Shown here: one piece after another, positions 1 to 8,095 of the stretch
Position numbering within the stretch: position 1 is the stretch's first letter
Layout: each line of letters begins with the position of its first letter
Source: Planctomycetota bacterium
Lineage (GTDB): Bacteria; Planctomycetota; Planctomycetia; Planctomycetales; Planctomycetaceae
Direction: 5' to 3'
Length of the DNA: 57,094 bases
Assembly (NCBI GenBank): GCA_003388505.1
Contig: QQVO01000031.1
Coordinates: forward strand, 1 to 57,094
Notes under the pieces: model-generated
What the model saw: the letters and a program-made list of their open reading frames with translations, nothing else
Databases searched by the model: none
Told to the model about the DNA's origin: nothing
Made by a program: the position numbers and the translations under genes

Positions 1-296
1 TGCTCGGGTTTCGTATCGGCGATGTCGCGTATGCGACGGATTGCAATCAGATTCCCGCCGAAAGCCGGCGTTACCTGGAGGGACTCGACACGCTGGTGCT
101 CGACGCGCTGTGGGACGAACCGCATCCGGCTCACTTCAGTGTCGGAGAGGCGGTTGAGGTGATTGAGCAAGTGCAGCCGCGTCAGGCGTTCTTAACGCAC
201 ATCTCGCACCGGCTGGAGTATGAGGCGACGAACGCGCGGCTACCGGGGAATGTTGAGTTGGCTTATGACGGGTTGAGGGTAGGAATTCGTTGGTAG
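1..296 (+). CDS. MBL-fold phosphodiesterase, PhnP-like (3' end only)
   Basis: Carboxy-terminal fragment of a metallo-beta-lactamase-fold hydrolase; the gene begins before the window and its codons are in frame from base 3. The visible part has the YATDCNQIP strand carrying the metal-bridging Asp, then LDTLVLDALW and the HPAHFSVGEA segment, and ends with LTHISHRLEY, the late His-containing motif. This order is typical of the PhnP / phosphoribosyl 1,2-cyclic phosphate phosphodiesterase-like family, common as a single gene in planctomycetes. The substrate cannot be told from this fragment, and no phn genes are in view. A short palindrome follows the stop codon. Confidence 0.75.
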   Translation, partial: LGFRIGDVAYATDCNQIPAESRRYLEGLDTLVLDALWDEPHPAHFSVGEAVEVIEQVQPRQAFLTHISHRLEYEATNARLPGNVELAYDGLRVGIRW

Positions 297-313
297 TGGT
301 TAGCTGTTATGTG

Positions 314-335
314 GGACAGATTTGGAAATCTGTCC
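314..335. repeat. 22-nt palindrome between convergent genes
   Basis: Inverted repeat with arms GGACAGATTT and AAATCTGTCC around a 2-nt centre, lying 17 nt after the stop of the PhnP-like gene. On the minus strand its first base belongs to the TAG stop codon of the DUF3592-like gene, so the palindrome directly abuts that gene end. It could act as a bidirectional terminator hairpin, although there is no U-tract. Similar stop-abutting repeats occur elsewhere in the window. Confidence 0.6.
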
Positions 336-1528
336 TACGTGGTGGGGAGGCTGTCGATCCAGAGGAGGCGGTCGGGGCGAAGGGGATCGACGAGGATTCG
401 CGTTTCCCGGGACGTTCCTCGGAGAGAGAACGCCGTCCGGACGGCCGGGTCGTAGGCATTGATGGTGCCGGTCATGTCGCGTCCGTCAAATTCGTACTGG
501 AGATCGACCTTGTAGCGGCGCTGGTTGTTGACGGTGACGTTGGTTGTGCGGACGTCGGTCACGCGGGCTGGACGGCAGACGCCGCCTGCCAGCAGTCGCT
601 TGTGCCGGCGTCGATAGAGGAACGTGACGACGATCGCGCCCAGGCCGATCAGGGGGATCAGGCTGAAGGGGAGCGCGATCAGGGGAGGCATCTCCCCGGC
701 GGCGACGAGGCCGGCGATGACGGCGGTGCCCGCGACGAGAAACATTCCGCCCCACACATAGAAGAAGAGGCCGGCAAAGCCGAGGTACTGGCGTTTGATC
801 GTTCGCGGAATCGAGCGCGGCGGTGGCTGTTTTAGAAAGGCCTCCAGATCGGCTCTGGGGACGACACGGCCGCGAAGGGCGGGCGAGCGCTGCAGCGCGG
901 CTCGGGCTTCGGCTTCGGGGTCGATTCCGAGAGACTCCAGTTGAGCGCCGCGACGGGCGAGGCTGACGGCGACGTTGTCGGTCTCGTCGATGAAGGCGGG
1001 CAGGTCTGCGGGATCGACGCGCTGGCCGGCGCGATAGACGACCAGCCGCGGTCCGTCGGTGCGGACCGTCAAGCCGGGGTTGGCGGTGAGATACTCCCGC
1101 AACGCCGGTTCGAGCAGGGCGCGGGTCGATTCCGGCTGCAGCGTCATGACCTGGCAGGCTTCGTGAAACTGCGGATCGTCCTCGAACTGCACCTGCTGGA
1201 TGCCGGCGAAGTTCATCGCGACCGCCAGGAGGCCGGTCGTCAGACTGCGCGGCTGAATGGTGGCGCCGGGCAGGGTGAGTCCCGGCTGCTCGAAGTAGAG
1301 CATGGTTTCGCGTTTCAGCCTGGATTGGCTGTCGCCGCTCGCGCTGCGGTAGGAGACGTCGGCGACGACGAAGCGGACGTCGCCTGAGCGCTTTTCGATG
1401 AGCCAGTCGATGTGGAACTGGCTGACGTTGCCCAGAATGCGTTCGAGGCCGTACCGGAGTTCGTCGCCGGGCTCGGTGACGACTTCAAAGCCGAGGTCGT
1501 GGGCGACCTGATCAAGCGTTTGGCTCAT
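335..1528 (-). CDS. DUF3592-like membrane protein
   Basis: A 397-aa protein with a soluble N-terminal region of about 245 residues that has no family I recognise. Two membrane segments follow, at roughly 248-276 and 283-305, with a basic RRRHKR stop-transfer sequence. The C-terminal domain contains ARVTDVRTTNVTVN, then YEFDGRDMTGTINAY and ILVDPLRPDRLLWID, which resemble the DUF3592 beta-sandwich pattern. It is monocistronic and convergent with the PhnP-like gene. The function is unknown; it is probably an inner-membrane protein with both flanking domains on the same side. The ATG at 1528 is the only good start. Confidence 0.7.
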   Translation of the reverse strand: MSQTLDQVAHDLGFEVVTEPGDELRYGLERILGNVSQFHIDWLIEKRSGDVRFVVADVSYRSASGDSQSRLKRETMLYFEQPGLTLPGATIQPRSLTTGLLAVAMNFAGIQQVQFEDDPQFHEACQVMTLQPESTRALLEPALREYLTANPGLTVRTDGPRLVVYRAGQRVDPADLPAFIDETDNVAVSLARRGAQLESLGIDPEAEARAALQRSPALRGRVVPRADLEAFLKQPPPRSIPRTIKRQYLGFAGLFFYVWGGMFLVAGTAVIAGLVAAGEMPPLIALPFSLIPLIGLGAIVVTFLYRRRHKRLLAGGVCRPARVTDVRTTNVTVNNQRRYKVDLQYEFDGRDMTGTINAYDPAVRTAFSLRGTSRETRILVDPLRPDRLLWIDSLPTT

Positions 1529-1751
1529 GGTGCTGCTGAGTTACGGAGCGCTTCCCTGCGGGTCGAGGCTAAACGGGAGGGCGTTGAATCATGGAGCTTG
1601 CACTCGTCAGTGAGAAACGGTGTAACGCATCAGCGCGGGCGAACCAAGTGTTGCGCGGGGTGTCGAGACCGAAGTTCCGCGACCTCGATGAATCGAAGGC
1701 GATTCCCTATTCTGTCGCACCGACGCCACACGTGAGACTCCGCCGCTTTGC

Positions 1752-2591
1752 ATGATTGAAAATCTGCCTCTCAAGTCGATCTCCCACGCCGGTCTGACGA
1801 TCGAAGGATATTCGCGCGCGGCGGTGCAGACCTACTGGCGAGTGCCGGAATTGAAGGTCGGTTTCGACATGGGGGGCAGTCCGTGGTCGTTTATGGGAAC
1901 GCAGACGTTTTTTCTGTCGCATTCGCATCTGGATCACATGGCGGCGTTGCCGGCTTACGTCGCACGGCGGCGGATGATGCGGATGGAGCCTCCGACGATT
2001 TACGTGCCGGCGGAGGTTCACGAACCGGTGCAGCGGATGCTCCGCTCGTGGCAGCGGCTCGACCGCGGCCGCATGCTGTGCGAGCTGATCGGCGTGAGTT
2101 CGGGCGACGAGTTTGAACTCTCGCGCGAACACGTGCTGACGGTGTTTGACACGAAACACACGGTTCCGTCGCGGGGCTGCATCCTGTGGGACCGGCGGAA
2201 GAAGCTCAAAGCCGAGTACCACGGCCTCTCGGGCGAAGAGATCCGCGACCTGCGGTACAGCGGGGTGGAGGTGAGCGAGGATGTCCGTGTGCCGCTGGTC
2301 TGCTACTGCGGCGACACGGCCCCCGCCGGACTGGACAACGATCCGGCGGTCTATCAGGCGAAGATCCTGATTACGGAGGTGACGTTTTTTCGCCCGGAAC
2401 ACCGCAAGGAAAAGATTCACAAGTTCGGGCACACGCACCTCGACGACATTATCGAGCGGGCGGAGCGGTTTCAGAATGAGCGGATCATCCTGGCGCACTT
2501 CAGCACGCGGTATCACGACAAACAGATTCGGCGCGCGTGCGAGAAGCGGTTGCCGAAGGGACTGTGGGATCGCGTTGAATTGTGGTTGTGA
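1752..2591 (+). CDS. RNase Z-like metallo-beta-lactamase-fold hydrolase
   Basis: A 279-aa MBL-fold enzyme related to tRNase Z / TRZ1-like proteins. The diagnostic zinc motif is [14 protein letters not shown] (residues about 56-69). A later GDT motif (CYCGDT) supplies the bridging Asp, FGHTHLDD follows, and ILAHFSTRY carries the last His. The usual exosite arm of long RNase Z is absent, which matches the short eukaryote- or plant-like TRZ1 group often present in planctomycetes. tRNA 3'-end maturation is plausible, but another phosphodiesterase role is possible. The start ATG at 1752 lies next to the divergent DUF3592-like gene, about 220 nt away. A REP-like repeat follows the stop by 15 nt. 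Confidence 0.75.
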   Translation: MIENLPLKSISHAGLTIEGYSRAAVQTYWRVPELKVGFDMGGSPWSFMGTQTFFLSHSHLDHMAALPAYVARRRMMRMEPPTIYVPAEVHEPVQRMLRSWQRLDRGRMLCELIGVSSGDEFELSREHVLTVFDTKHTVPSRGCILWDRRKKLKAEYHGLSGEEIRDLRYSGVEVSEDVRVPLVCYCGDTAPAGLDNDPAVYQAKILITEVTFFRPEHRKEKIHKFGHTHLDDIIERAERFQNERIILAHFSTRYHDKQIRRACEKRLPKGLWDRVELWL

Positions 2592-2606
2592 GGGTGAGGG
2601 GAGTCG

Positions 2607-2633
2607 CGCCGGACGCAGCCGGCGGGCGTTGGG
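2607..2633 (+). repeat. Family A REP-like palindrome (variant copy)
   Basis: Degenerate copy of the CCGCC..GGCGG palindrome followed by GGGCGTTGGG, 15 nt after the RNase Z-like stop codon and before the convergent glycosyltransferase gene. It belongs to a set of six copies in the window (see 15740, 43543, 45646, 52093 and 55943). Confidence 0.6.
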
Positions 2634-2649
2634 CGGGCGCTTCGGCAAT

Positions 2650-4410
2650 TCAGTGGAGCGGTTGGACGAGTTGGCCGGACTGCTCGGGCGTCACATGGTA
2701 GACGTCGATTGAATAGCCGAGGCGCGCGACCGGTTCGAGACGCTGGAAGTAACTGAAGGCGTGCAGGTCAACAGGGGAAGCGGTCCCGTCGGGGTGAGGG
2801 ACGAGGTGCGGTCGACCCATGACGAAGTTGACGCTGACGGCGTACCAGCCGGGCGGCAGCGACCAGGTGGATGCAGTGTCTCCCGTGAGGTCCGGCGGAA
2901 CCTCGTAGTCGATTCCGAGCGAAGTCGGCGGCAGTGTGCCGAAGTAGGCAAGGCCGATCGATTCCAGTTGCTGATCGTTCATAAACTGCTTGACCAGGTG
3001 CAGGTCCTGGCCCCAGTCGATGTTGGAGTCGAGCAGATGATTCCGCCCTCCGACGGGACCGCCGGCGTATTCATTGAAGTAGGCGAGGTGATGCGGATGG
3101 TGTCTCAACGAAGCGAAACAGATCAAAGCGACCAGCGCACCGGCGGTTCGACGGGCGATCGTCGGCCAGCCGTTCCAGGCGAGGCCCAACCGTGAGGCGA
3201 TGAGAATCATGAGAGGCAAGAGCGGGAGGACGTAACGGACGCCGAGCTGCATGGCGGTTGTCCCGGCGATCCCCAGCAGCAGCAGAATGGGAAGCAACAG
3301 CATAACCAACGTCCGCCGGGTCATTTGTCCGCCCGGCTTGATCAGGCACAGGATCAGGCCGAGAGCGACGCACACGTGCAGGGGGTGAGGGATCTTGTAA
3401 AGGAGTGTCCGCGGGTAGTAGGCCGGGAATCCGGCGACGCTCCATGTTCCGTCAAGGAAGACGGGATGCGGACTCTCCATGATTCTGCGCTGTTCGTCGA
3501 TGCCGACGAGATAGTCCTCGGGAAACGGCAGCGGAAGCCACGGCGCGGATTGAAGCAAGGTTGCGACTGACTGCATGGCCGAACTGGTGAAGCGATACGA
3601 GCCCAGCGGGCGAAAGCTGCCGTGGAACTGGTAGACGGCGCTCAGGACCAGCAGGCTGGTGAGGAACGCAACCGGCATCTGCCAGAATTTTCCGCGCGAC
3701 CGTTGAGCGGATTCATCGGGCCCGCGCGTCCCACTGCAGATGAACCAGAGGATCAACAACACCGGATAGAGCAGGACGGCCGTGAACTTGGTTCCCTGAG
3801 CGAGGCCGAGCACGAGCGCCATGATGAATGTGAGAGTCCAGGTGCGACTGCGGGACCAGATCCAGAACGAATAGAGCGTGGCGAGAAACGCGAGCATCAA
3901 TCCGGCGTCGGGCGTGACGATCGCCGAGTGCGCCAGGATGTTGGGACAGGTGCAGTAGAGCAGGGTAGCGAGCAGGGCTCCGCCGTCTCCGAACAGTTCG
4001 CGGGCCCAGCGGGCCAGGATGAGGGCGGTCGCAACGGAGAGGATGAGATTGAAGACCCGACCCCGGTTGTAGAGTTGTTGAAAGTCTTGCGGATACTGGT
4101 CGATGAAGTTGATGCCGACTTGCGGGCCGGTCGCGGTTTCTCCGGTCTCCACGCCTGTGATCCACAAGGGAACGGCGGCCCACATGCGGGTCAGCGGGGG
4201 GTTGAGGACATCGAAATCGAAACGGTTGAAACGCAGATTGCAGAGCCCGACCGGGAGATGCCAGAGTTCGTCGTGCGTGACCGACTTGGAGACCGCCGTG
4301 TGCACTCCGAGCGCGAAATGCAGCGCAATCAGCAACCAGACGGCAATCGAGACGCCGCGCGATCTGGAGGGTGCGGGGCGGGCGGCGGATGGCTGAGTAT
4401 CGGACGTCAC
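2650..4410 (-). CDS. Multi-pass glycosyltransferase, ArnT/PMT-like (GT-C fold)
   Basis: A 586-aa integral membrane protein with about ten hydrophobic segments. The first extracytoplasmic loop after helix 1 holds THDELWHLPVG, the Asp-Glu motif expected in GT-C enzymes that use polyprenyl-phosphate sugars (ArnT, PMT and related families). Later loops contain SNIDWGQDLHLVKQFM, a motif often seen in planctomycete homologues. It probably transfers a sugar from a lipid carrier to a periplasmic acceptor, which is unknown. It lies 27 nt downstream of the DUF1501 gene on the same strand, so the two may be co-transcribed. The start at 4410 (ATGACGTCC) is the first good ATG. Confidence 0.8.
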   Translation of the reverse strand: MTSDTQPSAARPAPSRSRGVSIAVWLLIALHFALGVHTAVSKSVTHDELWHLPVGLCNLRFNRFDFDVLNPPLTRMWAAVPLWITGVETGETATGPQVGINFIDQYPQDFQQLYNRGRVFNLILSVATALILARWARELFGDGGALLATLLYCTCPNILAHSAIVTPDAGLMLAFLATLYSFWIWSRSRTWTLTFIMALVLGLAQGTKFTAVLLYPVLLILWFICSGTRGPDESAQRSRGKFWQMPVAFLTSLLVLSAVYQFHGSFRPLGSYRFTSSAMQSVATLLQSAPWLPLPFPEDYLVGIDEQRRIMESPHPVFLDGTWSVAGFPAYYPRTLLYKIPHPLHVCVALGLILCLIKPGGQMTRRTLVMLLLPILLLLGIAGTTAMQLGVRYVLPLLPLMILIASRLGLAWNGWPTIARRTAGALVALICFASLRHHPHHLAYFNEYAGGPVGGRNHLLDSNIDWGQDLHLVKQFMNDQQLESIGLAYFGTLPPTSLGIDYEVPPDLTGDTASTWSLPPGWYAVSVNFVMGRPHLVPHPDGTASPVDLHAFSYFQRLEPVARLGYSIDVYHVTPEQSGQLVQPLH

Positions 4411-4437
4411 GATTGCGCCGTCGGTTGCCGTGCCGCG

Positions 4438-5769
4438 TCAGGTGACCAGTTCGGGAATCGGCCGGGCGGTCTCGGGGAGAATCAGCACGGGCCGGTCGTT
4501 GACGTCGCGGACGTAGCTGTGAGGATTGATGCCCAGGTTGTGGTAGACGGTGGCGAGGACATCGCGGTAGTGGATCGGGCGATCTTCCGCGTATGCGGCC
4601 GTGGAGTCGGTCGAGCCGATGACTTGTCCTGCCGGCATTCCGCCTCCTGCAAAGAGAGCCGATTGAACGGGCGCCCAGTGATCGCGGCCGGCATTGTCGT
4701 TGATCTTTGGCGTGCGTCCGAATTCGCCCCACACAACCAGCGTGACATCGTCGCTGAGTCCGCGGTCGGAGAGGTCCTGCACCAGCGCGGAGAGTCCGGC
4801 GTCGAAGGTCGGCAGGTGCGTTCTGAGGTGGCCGAAATTGTTGCCGTGCGTGTCCCAGAATCCGTAGGCGACAGTGACGACTCGCACGCCGGCTTCGACG
4901 AGCCTGCGGGCGATCAGGAGTTGGTCGTTCCACAGCGGAGCGCCGTCGCCGAGATGCTTGGGCGACCCCTTGCCGTAGCGCTCGCGCAGCGCCGGGTCTT
5001 CCTTTTCAACGTCGAGCGCCTCGACAAGCTTGGAAGAGGTGAGCACCTCGAAGGCGCGCTGGTAGTTTTCGGCAACTTCGTCGAGACCGGTCCTGTCAGC
5101 GCGGCGACGAAATCTGTCGAGAGCGGTGAGCAGTTCCTGCCGGCTTGTGAATTGCGGCGGATCGACGTAGCGGAGTTTCATGCTGGCGAGGTCTTCGCCG
5201 TCGGCGCGGACCTGGTGATAAGCGCTGCCGAGATAACCGGCCCCGGTGCTGTTGTAAGGGCGGTGCTGCATGGTGGGAAAGAGGTCGATGAACGGCGGCG
5301 TGAGGGGATCGGTTGCGCCCTCAACTTTGGCCACGACGGAACCAAAGTGCGGCAGCCGATCTCTCTGAACTTCGGGCATCGGATAACCGGTGAGGCTCTG
5401 GAAACTCGAATGCTCGTCGCGTTGACCGACGACCGACCGCACGATGCTGCACTTGTCTGCGACGGCGGCGAGTTTCGGCAGGAGTTCGCCGTATTCGATT
5501 CCCGGCACGTTCGTCGAGATCGGGTTGAACTCACCGCGAATTTCGGTCGGGGCGGCGGGTTTGAGGTCGAACGTGTCCTGATGAGCAAGTCCACCGGAGA
5601 GGTAGACCATGATGACCGACTTATGGGACAGACCGGTCGCCGCGTGAGACTCTCGTTGCAGCAGTTGAGGGAATGCGAGTCCGCCGACCGCGAGCCCGCC
5701 GATCTGCAGAAACGAACGTCGTTTGACGCCGTCACAAAATCGGTATTGTCCACCGAGAAGTCTGAGCAT
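4438..5769 (-). CDS. DUF1501 protein, Tat-exported
   Basis: A 443-aa member of the DUF1501 family (sulfatase/alkaline-phosphatase-like fold), greatly expanded in planctomycetes. The N-terminus carries a twin-arginine signal, KRRSFLQIGGLAVGGLAF, so export is expected to be folded through Tat. Family motifs are VYLSGGLAHQDTFDLKP, SLTGYPMP, the late DTHGNNFGHL block and VVWGEFGRTPKINDNAGRDHW. Many homologues pair with DUF1549/DUF1553 cytochrome proteins, but no such partner is adjacent here. The catalytic role is not established. The upstream 240-nt gap separates it from the divergent metal-efflux operon. Confidence 0.9.
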   Translation of the reverse strand: MLRLLGGQYRFCDGVKRRSFLQIGGLAVGGLAFPQLLQRESHAATGLSHKSVIMVYLSGGLAHQDTFDLKPAAPTEIRGEFNPISTNVPGIEYGELLPKLAAVADKCSIVRSVVGQRDEHSSFQSLTGYPMPEVQRDRLPHFGSVVAKVEGATDPLTPPFIDLFPTMQHRPYNSTGAGYLGSAYHQVRADGEDLASMKLRYVDPPQFTSRQELLTALDRFRRRADRTGLDEVAENYQRAFEVLTSSKLVEALDVEKEDPALRERYGKGSPKHLGDGAPLWNDQLLIARRLVEAGVRVVTVAYGFWDTHGNNFGHLRTHLPTFDAGLSALVQDLSDRGLSDDVTLVVWGEFGRTPKINDNAGRDHWAPVQSALFAGGGMPAGQVIGSTDSTAAYAEDRPIHYRDVLATVYHNLGINPHSYVRDVNDRPVLILPETARPIPELVT

Positions 5770-5942
5770 TCTGCATCAGGAATGAAGAGAACCTGGATGG
5801 TTTTTGGCACGTCATTAACGAAGGATACCATAGCGGAGGCGGGGAGTATTGTCAGTTCGATCCGTGAGGCGGAATTGCCCAATGTGGGCGCTTGCGCGAC
5901 CGAACAGATTCCCAGGATCGTCCCGCCTCAACAACATTGAGC

Positions 5943-5970
5943 GTGACAATCGGATTTTCGCTGTAATAAT
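5943..5970 (+). promoter_or_regulatory. Candidate sigma70-type promoter of the efflux operon
   Basis: In the gap between the DUF1501 gene and the divergent efflux operon, a GTGACA box (5943-5948) is followed after 15-16 nt by TGTAATAAT (5962-5970), which resembles an extended -10 element. It lies about 40 nt before the first gene of the operon at 6009. No metal-regulator gene or clear dyad operator is visible next to it. This is a visual match only. Confidence 0.4.
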
Positions 5971-6008
5971 GGGGTGGTTGTCAGTCTTGCCGAAAGGGCA
6001 CTCAACAG

Positions 6009-6434
6009 ATGTCGGGCTTGTTGCTCACCTGGACCGCGCTCGCCAGCATGTTGCTGCATGCTGTGTTTGGCTGCGCTTGGCATGTGGAGCATCGAGGCGA
6101 GGTGGTCAAGTCAGAGGCTTTCGCGGTCCACGGAACGCGGCACGCCTGTGGTCAGAGCACGCCGCTTGCGCACGACATGTCGGGACAGGGTGATCAACGG
6201 CCATGCGGCGGCGACCGTGAAGGGCACGGAGAGCAGGCGGACTGCACGTATCTTCTGTCGAAGCCGCTGCAGCATGATGCTCAGATTGTTGAGTCGGCGA
6301 TCGATTCCGTGGATGTCGTGCTGTTGAGGGCGAGGGCCGGCACGCTGCTGCGAATTCGTCCCGCGGCTGAGATTGGGCCGCATTGGAGATCGGCGGCTGA
6401 GCGCTGCGCGGCGCTGCAGGTTCTGCGCATCTAA
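6009..6434 (+). CDS. Small Cys/His-rich exported protein at head of efflux operon
   Basis: A 141-aa protein opening with a hydrophobic segment (LLLTWTALASMLLHAVFGC) that looks like a signal peptide or lipoprotein leader. It is followed by a Cys- and His-rich stretch including GCAWHVEH, HACGQ, CGGDREGH and ADCTYLL. I do not recognise a family. Its position 131 nt ahead of the metal-efflux adaptor and the metal-ligand-like residues suggest a periplasmic metal-binding or sensing role, which is inference. The ATG at 6009 is the first ATG after the promoter-like site. Confidence 0.6.
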   Translation: MSGLLLTWTALASMLLHAVFGCAWHVEHRGEVVKSEAFAVHGTRHACGQSTPLAHDMSGQGDQRPCGGDREGHGEQADCTYLLSKPLQHDAQIVESAIDSVDVVLLRARAGTLLRIRPAAEIGPHWRSAAERCAALQVLRI

Positions 6435-6565
6435 TCGCTTGTTTCGCGGGAGCCGGTTTGTGCGGGCGCTCCCGCGCTGCTATTGAATTCGGGCGGCGTA
6501 TCTCTCACGCCGTCGCCGCGCTTGCGGACAGGGAAGTCTCTCTTCTTGCCGTTGGGAATCGAGTG

Positions 6566-8053
6566 ATGAAGTATGCACCACCGAAATGGGCGATCCGCGG
6601 GGCGATTGTCCTCGTGATTGCGGCGTTGTTGATCACGGCGTTCGTGACTCGGGGCCGCTGGCTGCCTGGGCTGACGCACGGGATTCAGACGACGATTGCA
6701 TCGTTCCGCGGTGAGTCGCCTGATGAGGCTGCGGGTGATGCGGACGAGGAGCACGATCACGACCACGGTTCTTCCGAAGTCGAAGCGATCGAATTGTCTC
6801 CGCAGGCGCGGCGGATGCTGAAGCTGGAGGGGGACGGGCTGGGTGAAATCCGGTTGACGACGTTTCGTCCTTCGGTGACCGTTCCGGCGTTGATCGTGGA
6901 GCGTCCCGGCTGGAGCCGCCGGCACGTTGTGACTCCGCTGACGGGAGTGATTACTGAAGTTCACATTGCGATGGGAGAGGCGGTCGCGCCGGGGATCCTG
7001 CTGTTTCAGATCCGGCTGACGCATGAAGATCTGGTGCAGGCCCAGGAGGAGTATCTGACTGCGTTGGGGGCGCTCGACGTGGAGCGGCGCGAGATCGCCC
7101 GCTTGAAGGAGTTGCAGGAGCGGGGGACGATCCCGCTGACGCGGCTGCTGGAGCGTGAGTATGAAAAGGACAAGCTGGACGCGAAGATCGCGGCGCGGAG
7201 CGAAGCGCTGCTGCTGCACGGCCTCAATGAAGAGCAGGTCGTGCAGATTGCGGAAACACGAAAACTGCTGCGCGAACTGCGGATCTACGCGCCGCCCAAA
7301 GGTTCGGCGTCGGGGGAATTGCAGCTCACGAACGCCGGGATCACTCAGGCGTCGCTGCAGGAGGAGGATGCGGAGCAGAACGGCGGAACGACCGGGACGG
7401 CGGGGGAACTCTATGTGGTGCATCGACTGGACGTGCAGCCGGGGCAGGCCGTGAGCGCCGGAGAAAGCCTGTGCGAACTGGCCGACTACTCGGAGTTGTA
7501 TATTCAGGGGCAAGCGTTCGAGCGGGACGCGGCGTCGGTGCTCGAGGCGGCGAGCCGGGACTGGAAGGTGACGGCCGTCCTCGAGGAAGACGCTCACCGG
7601 CGGCGGATATTCGACGATCTGGATCTGCTGTTCGTGGAGAACGACGTCGATCCGGAGACGCGACTCGTGCACTTCTACGTTGCGCTGCCGAACGAAGTGG
7701 CACGGGACAACGTGGCGGCCGACGGGCGACGGTACATCGGGTGGAAATACCGGCCGGGGCAGCGTCTCGACCTGCAGGTGCCGGTGGACGAGTGGCCGGG
7801 CCGGATTGTGCTGCCGGCGCGGGCGGTGACGAAGGACGGCGCGGAGCACTACGTGTTTCAGCAGAACGGGGATGAGTTCATCCGGCGGCCGGTGACGGTC
7901 GAGTATCGCGATCCCTATCAGGTTGTGCTGGCGAACGACGGTTCGTTGTTTCCGGGCGACATTGTGGCGTTGCACTCGGCGCAGCAGCTTCAGATGGCGC
8001 TAAAGAACGAGGCGGGGGGCGGCGTCGATCCACACGCCGGACACTCTCACTAA
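6566..8053 (+). CDS. HME-RND efflux periplasmic adaptor (CusB/CzcB family)
   Basis: A 495-aa membrane-fusion protein. The chosen ATG at 6566 gives an N-terminal anchor (WAIRGAIVLVIAALLITAF); a longer reading from GTG 6458 adds 36 unlikely residues. A short metal-ligand-like stretch, DEEHDHDHGSS, follows the anchor. Then come a barrel-sandwich half (GVITEVHIAMGEAV), an alpha-helical hairpin (about residues 150-225, EEYLTALGALDVERREIARL) and the second half with a beta-barrel. The extreme C-terminus is DPHAGHSH. It should bridge the RND pump to an outer-membrane channel and may hand over divalent metal ions. It is 42 nt ahead of the pump gene, in one operon. Confidence 0.88.
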   Translation: MKYAPPKWAIRGAIVLVIAALLITAFVTRGRWLPGLTHGIQTTIASFRGESPDEAAGDADEEHDHDHGSSEVEAIELSPQARRMLKLEGDGLGEIRLTTFRPSVTVPALIVERPGWSRRHVVTPLTGVITEVHIAMGEAVAPGILLFQIRLTHEDLVQAQEEYLTALGALDVERREIARLKELQERGTIPLTRLLEREYEKDKLDAKIAARSEALLLHGLNEEQVVQIAETRKLLRELRIYAPPKGSASGELQLTNAGITQASLQEEDAEQNGGTTGTAGELYVVHRLDVQPGQAVSAGESLCELADYSELYIQGQAFERDAASVLEAASRDWKVTAVLEEDAHRRRIFDDLDLLFVENDVDPETRLVHFYVALPNEVARDNVAADGRRYIGWKYRPGQRLDLQVPVDEWPGRIVLPARAVTKDGAEHYVFQQNGDEFIRRPVTVEYRDPYQVVLANDGSLFPGDIVALHSAQQLQMALKNEAGGGVDPHAGHSH

Positions 8054-8095
8054 TCGCGATTTCCAGACGACCAATACTTCCGGACAAAGCAGATC

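Noticed and set aside
3622-5940. 772-aa open frame on the plus strand
   Set aside because: It is the antisense of the glycosyltransferase and DUF1501 genes, has no start context or domain pattern, and spans two known genes and their gap; it arises from high GC.
6431-7975. 514-aa antisense frame across the efflux adaptor
   Set aside because: Arg/His/Pro-rich composition typical of a GC-rich shadow; the plus-strand adaptor has clear family motifs.
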